DNA of 64,000 nt from Sanderia malayensis (taxonomy: Eukaryota; Cnidaria; Scyphozoa; Semaeostomeae; Pelagiidae). Position numbers and translations under genes: made by a program. Location of the stretch: the NCBI GenBank assembly GCA_013076295.1, contig RQOL01000780.1, forward strand, positions 62,001 through 126,000, written 5' to 3'. The notes below the pieces were generated by a model, which did no database searches, was not told where the DNA came from, and saw nothing but the letters and a program-made list of their open reading frames with translations. This document shows, in pieces, positions 63,677 through 64,000 of this stretch; the first letter of the stretch is position 1, and every line of letters starts with the position of its first letter.

Positions 63677-64000
63677 TGTTGTGTGGGTCGTTGTAACTAT
63701 AAATGTTTTCTTGTATTTGACACGTATTTGTTTACAGTATTGTTAAGTATGAGCGTGGTTGGCTGGTGCACCCGCTTAAAAGTGTGAAGGCGCGTGCCAA
63801 TCCACACTAGGGTCCCAGGTGCACAAGAATGGAGCACCATGTCACCACGCTTGTTTTGATGATTATTGTAAACATAAATAGAGTAAAGGAGTAGAGTAAG
63901 AGCAGATTAAGCTAGATTCAGAGGAAAAAAAAGAAAACAGTCTGAAGACCAGTGGTACAGTGGCGGCCTTCGGGTCAGCCGTACCGCACCGCAAAACGTT

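Larger units (their letters stand above)
62587..64000 (+). mobile_element. TRIM-like element or LTR retrotransposon with 324-bp direct repeats (runs off the window)
   Basis: Direct repeats start TGTTGTGTGGGTCG at 62587 and 63677 and run to ~62905 and past 63990, with few differences plus a small indel area near 62811-62845/63893-63935. The unit ends near GGGTCAGCCGTACC. TTGGTGGCCAGTGTGGG just after the first repeat resembles a TGGTGGC-type primer binding site. The ~770-bp interior has no credible protein-coding ORF. The short interior suggests a TRIM; the right end lies outside. Confidence 0.7.

Overview
The window looks like a transposon-rich, AT-rich stretch of an invertebrate metazoan genome, most likely an early-branching marine animal such as a cnidarian or sponge. 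The reasons are spliceosomal introns of about 50-130 bp inside decayed genes, non-LTR retrotransposons with a 2A-like peptide and PHD finger, a Tigger/pogo element carrying a HIRAN-like ORF, Helitrons, hAT relics, a THAP relic and a CXC-type uncharacterised family. The taxon is an inference. I saw no rRNA, tRNA, CRISPR or prokaryotic operon structure and no clearly intact conserved host gene. Almost every long ORF is a transposon relic.

Layout. 1-0.6 kb: 3' part of a non-coding Helitron with micro- and minisatellites. 1.4-2.9 kb: a non-LTR reverse transcriptase (RT) tail (minus) split by a TTAA-flanked DNA transposon. 5.3-6.2 kb and 13.1-14.1 kb: two inverted copies of a segment holding a small lysine-rich spliced gene; the second copy is preceded by six tandem ~178-bp units with splice-like borders. 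Between them lie two RTE/BovB-like fragments (minus), each followed by a CCCTACAATACATA microsatellite that received a Helitron insertion. 15.5-16.8 kb: an N-terminal Helitron Rep fragment. 18.4-20.7 kb: a 114-bp minisatellite, another Helitron, and a duplicate of the 8.5-9.0 kb segment. 20.7-23.3 kb: a decayed multi-exon P-loop-like gene. 23.6-24.9 kb: a complete non-coding Helitron.

25.4-32.8 kb: two head-to-tail non-LTR retrotransposons (plus) with hydrophobic leader, 2A-like motif, PHD finger, APE endonuclease and RT. 33.4-34.6 kb: a broken integrase-core gene. 36.2-37.6 kb and 43.4-45.7 kb: two broken hAT-type transposases. 40.1-40.9 kb: a TA-flanked MITE. 47.4-48.2 kb: weak exon candidates. 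49.5-49.7 kb: an orphan 2A-like leader ORF. 49.8-50.1 kb: a small MITE of the Tigger family that follows. 50.62-59.29 kb: a Tigger/pogo-like transposon with a transposase relic (minus) and an intact HIRAN-like ORF (plus), split by a 6-kb Ty3/gypsy element whose LTRs differ at 6 of 222 positions and whose RT core is deleted. 60.0-62.0 kb: a decayed CXC-domain family gene (minus), divergent from a broken THAP-domain ORF (plus, 62.17-62.59 kb) which runs into a 324-bp direct-repeat (TRIM-like) LTR element extending past the window end.

Functionally this is a nest of mobile elements whose order of insertion can be read from intact target sites: TTAA element into a non-LTR tail, gypsy into Tigger, Helitrons into a microsatellite, and a Helitron-type end abutting another Helitron's 5' end. 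The most unusual items are the Tigger plus HIRAN two-gene element, the in-frame 114-bp minisatellite inside Helitrons, and the small duplicated spliced gene with its exon-like tandem array.
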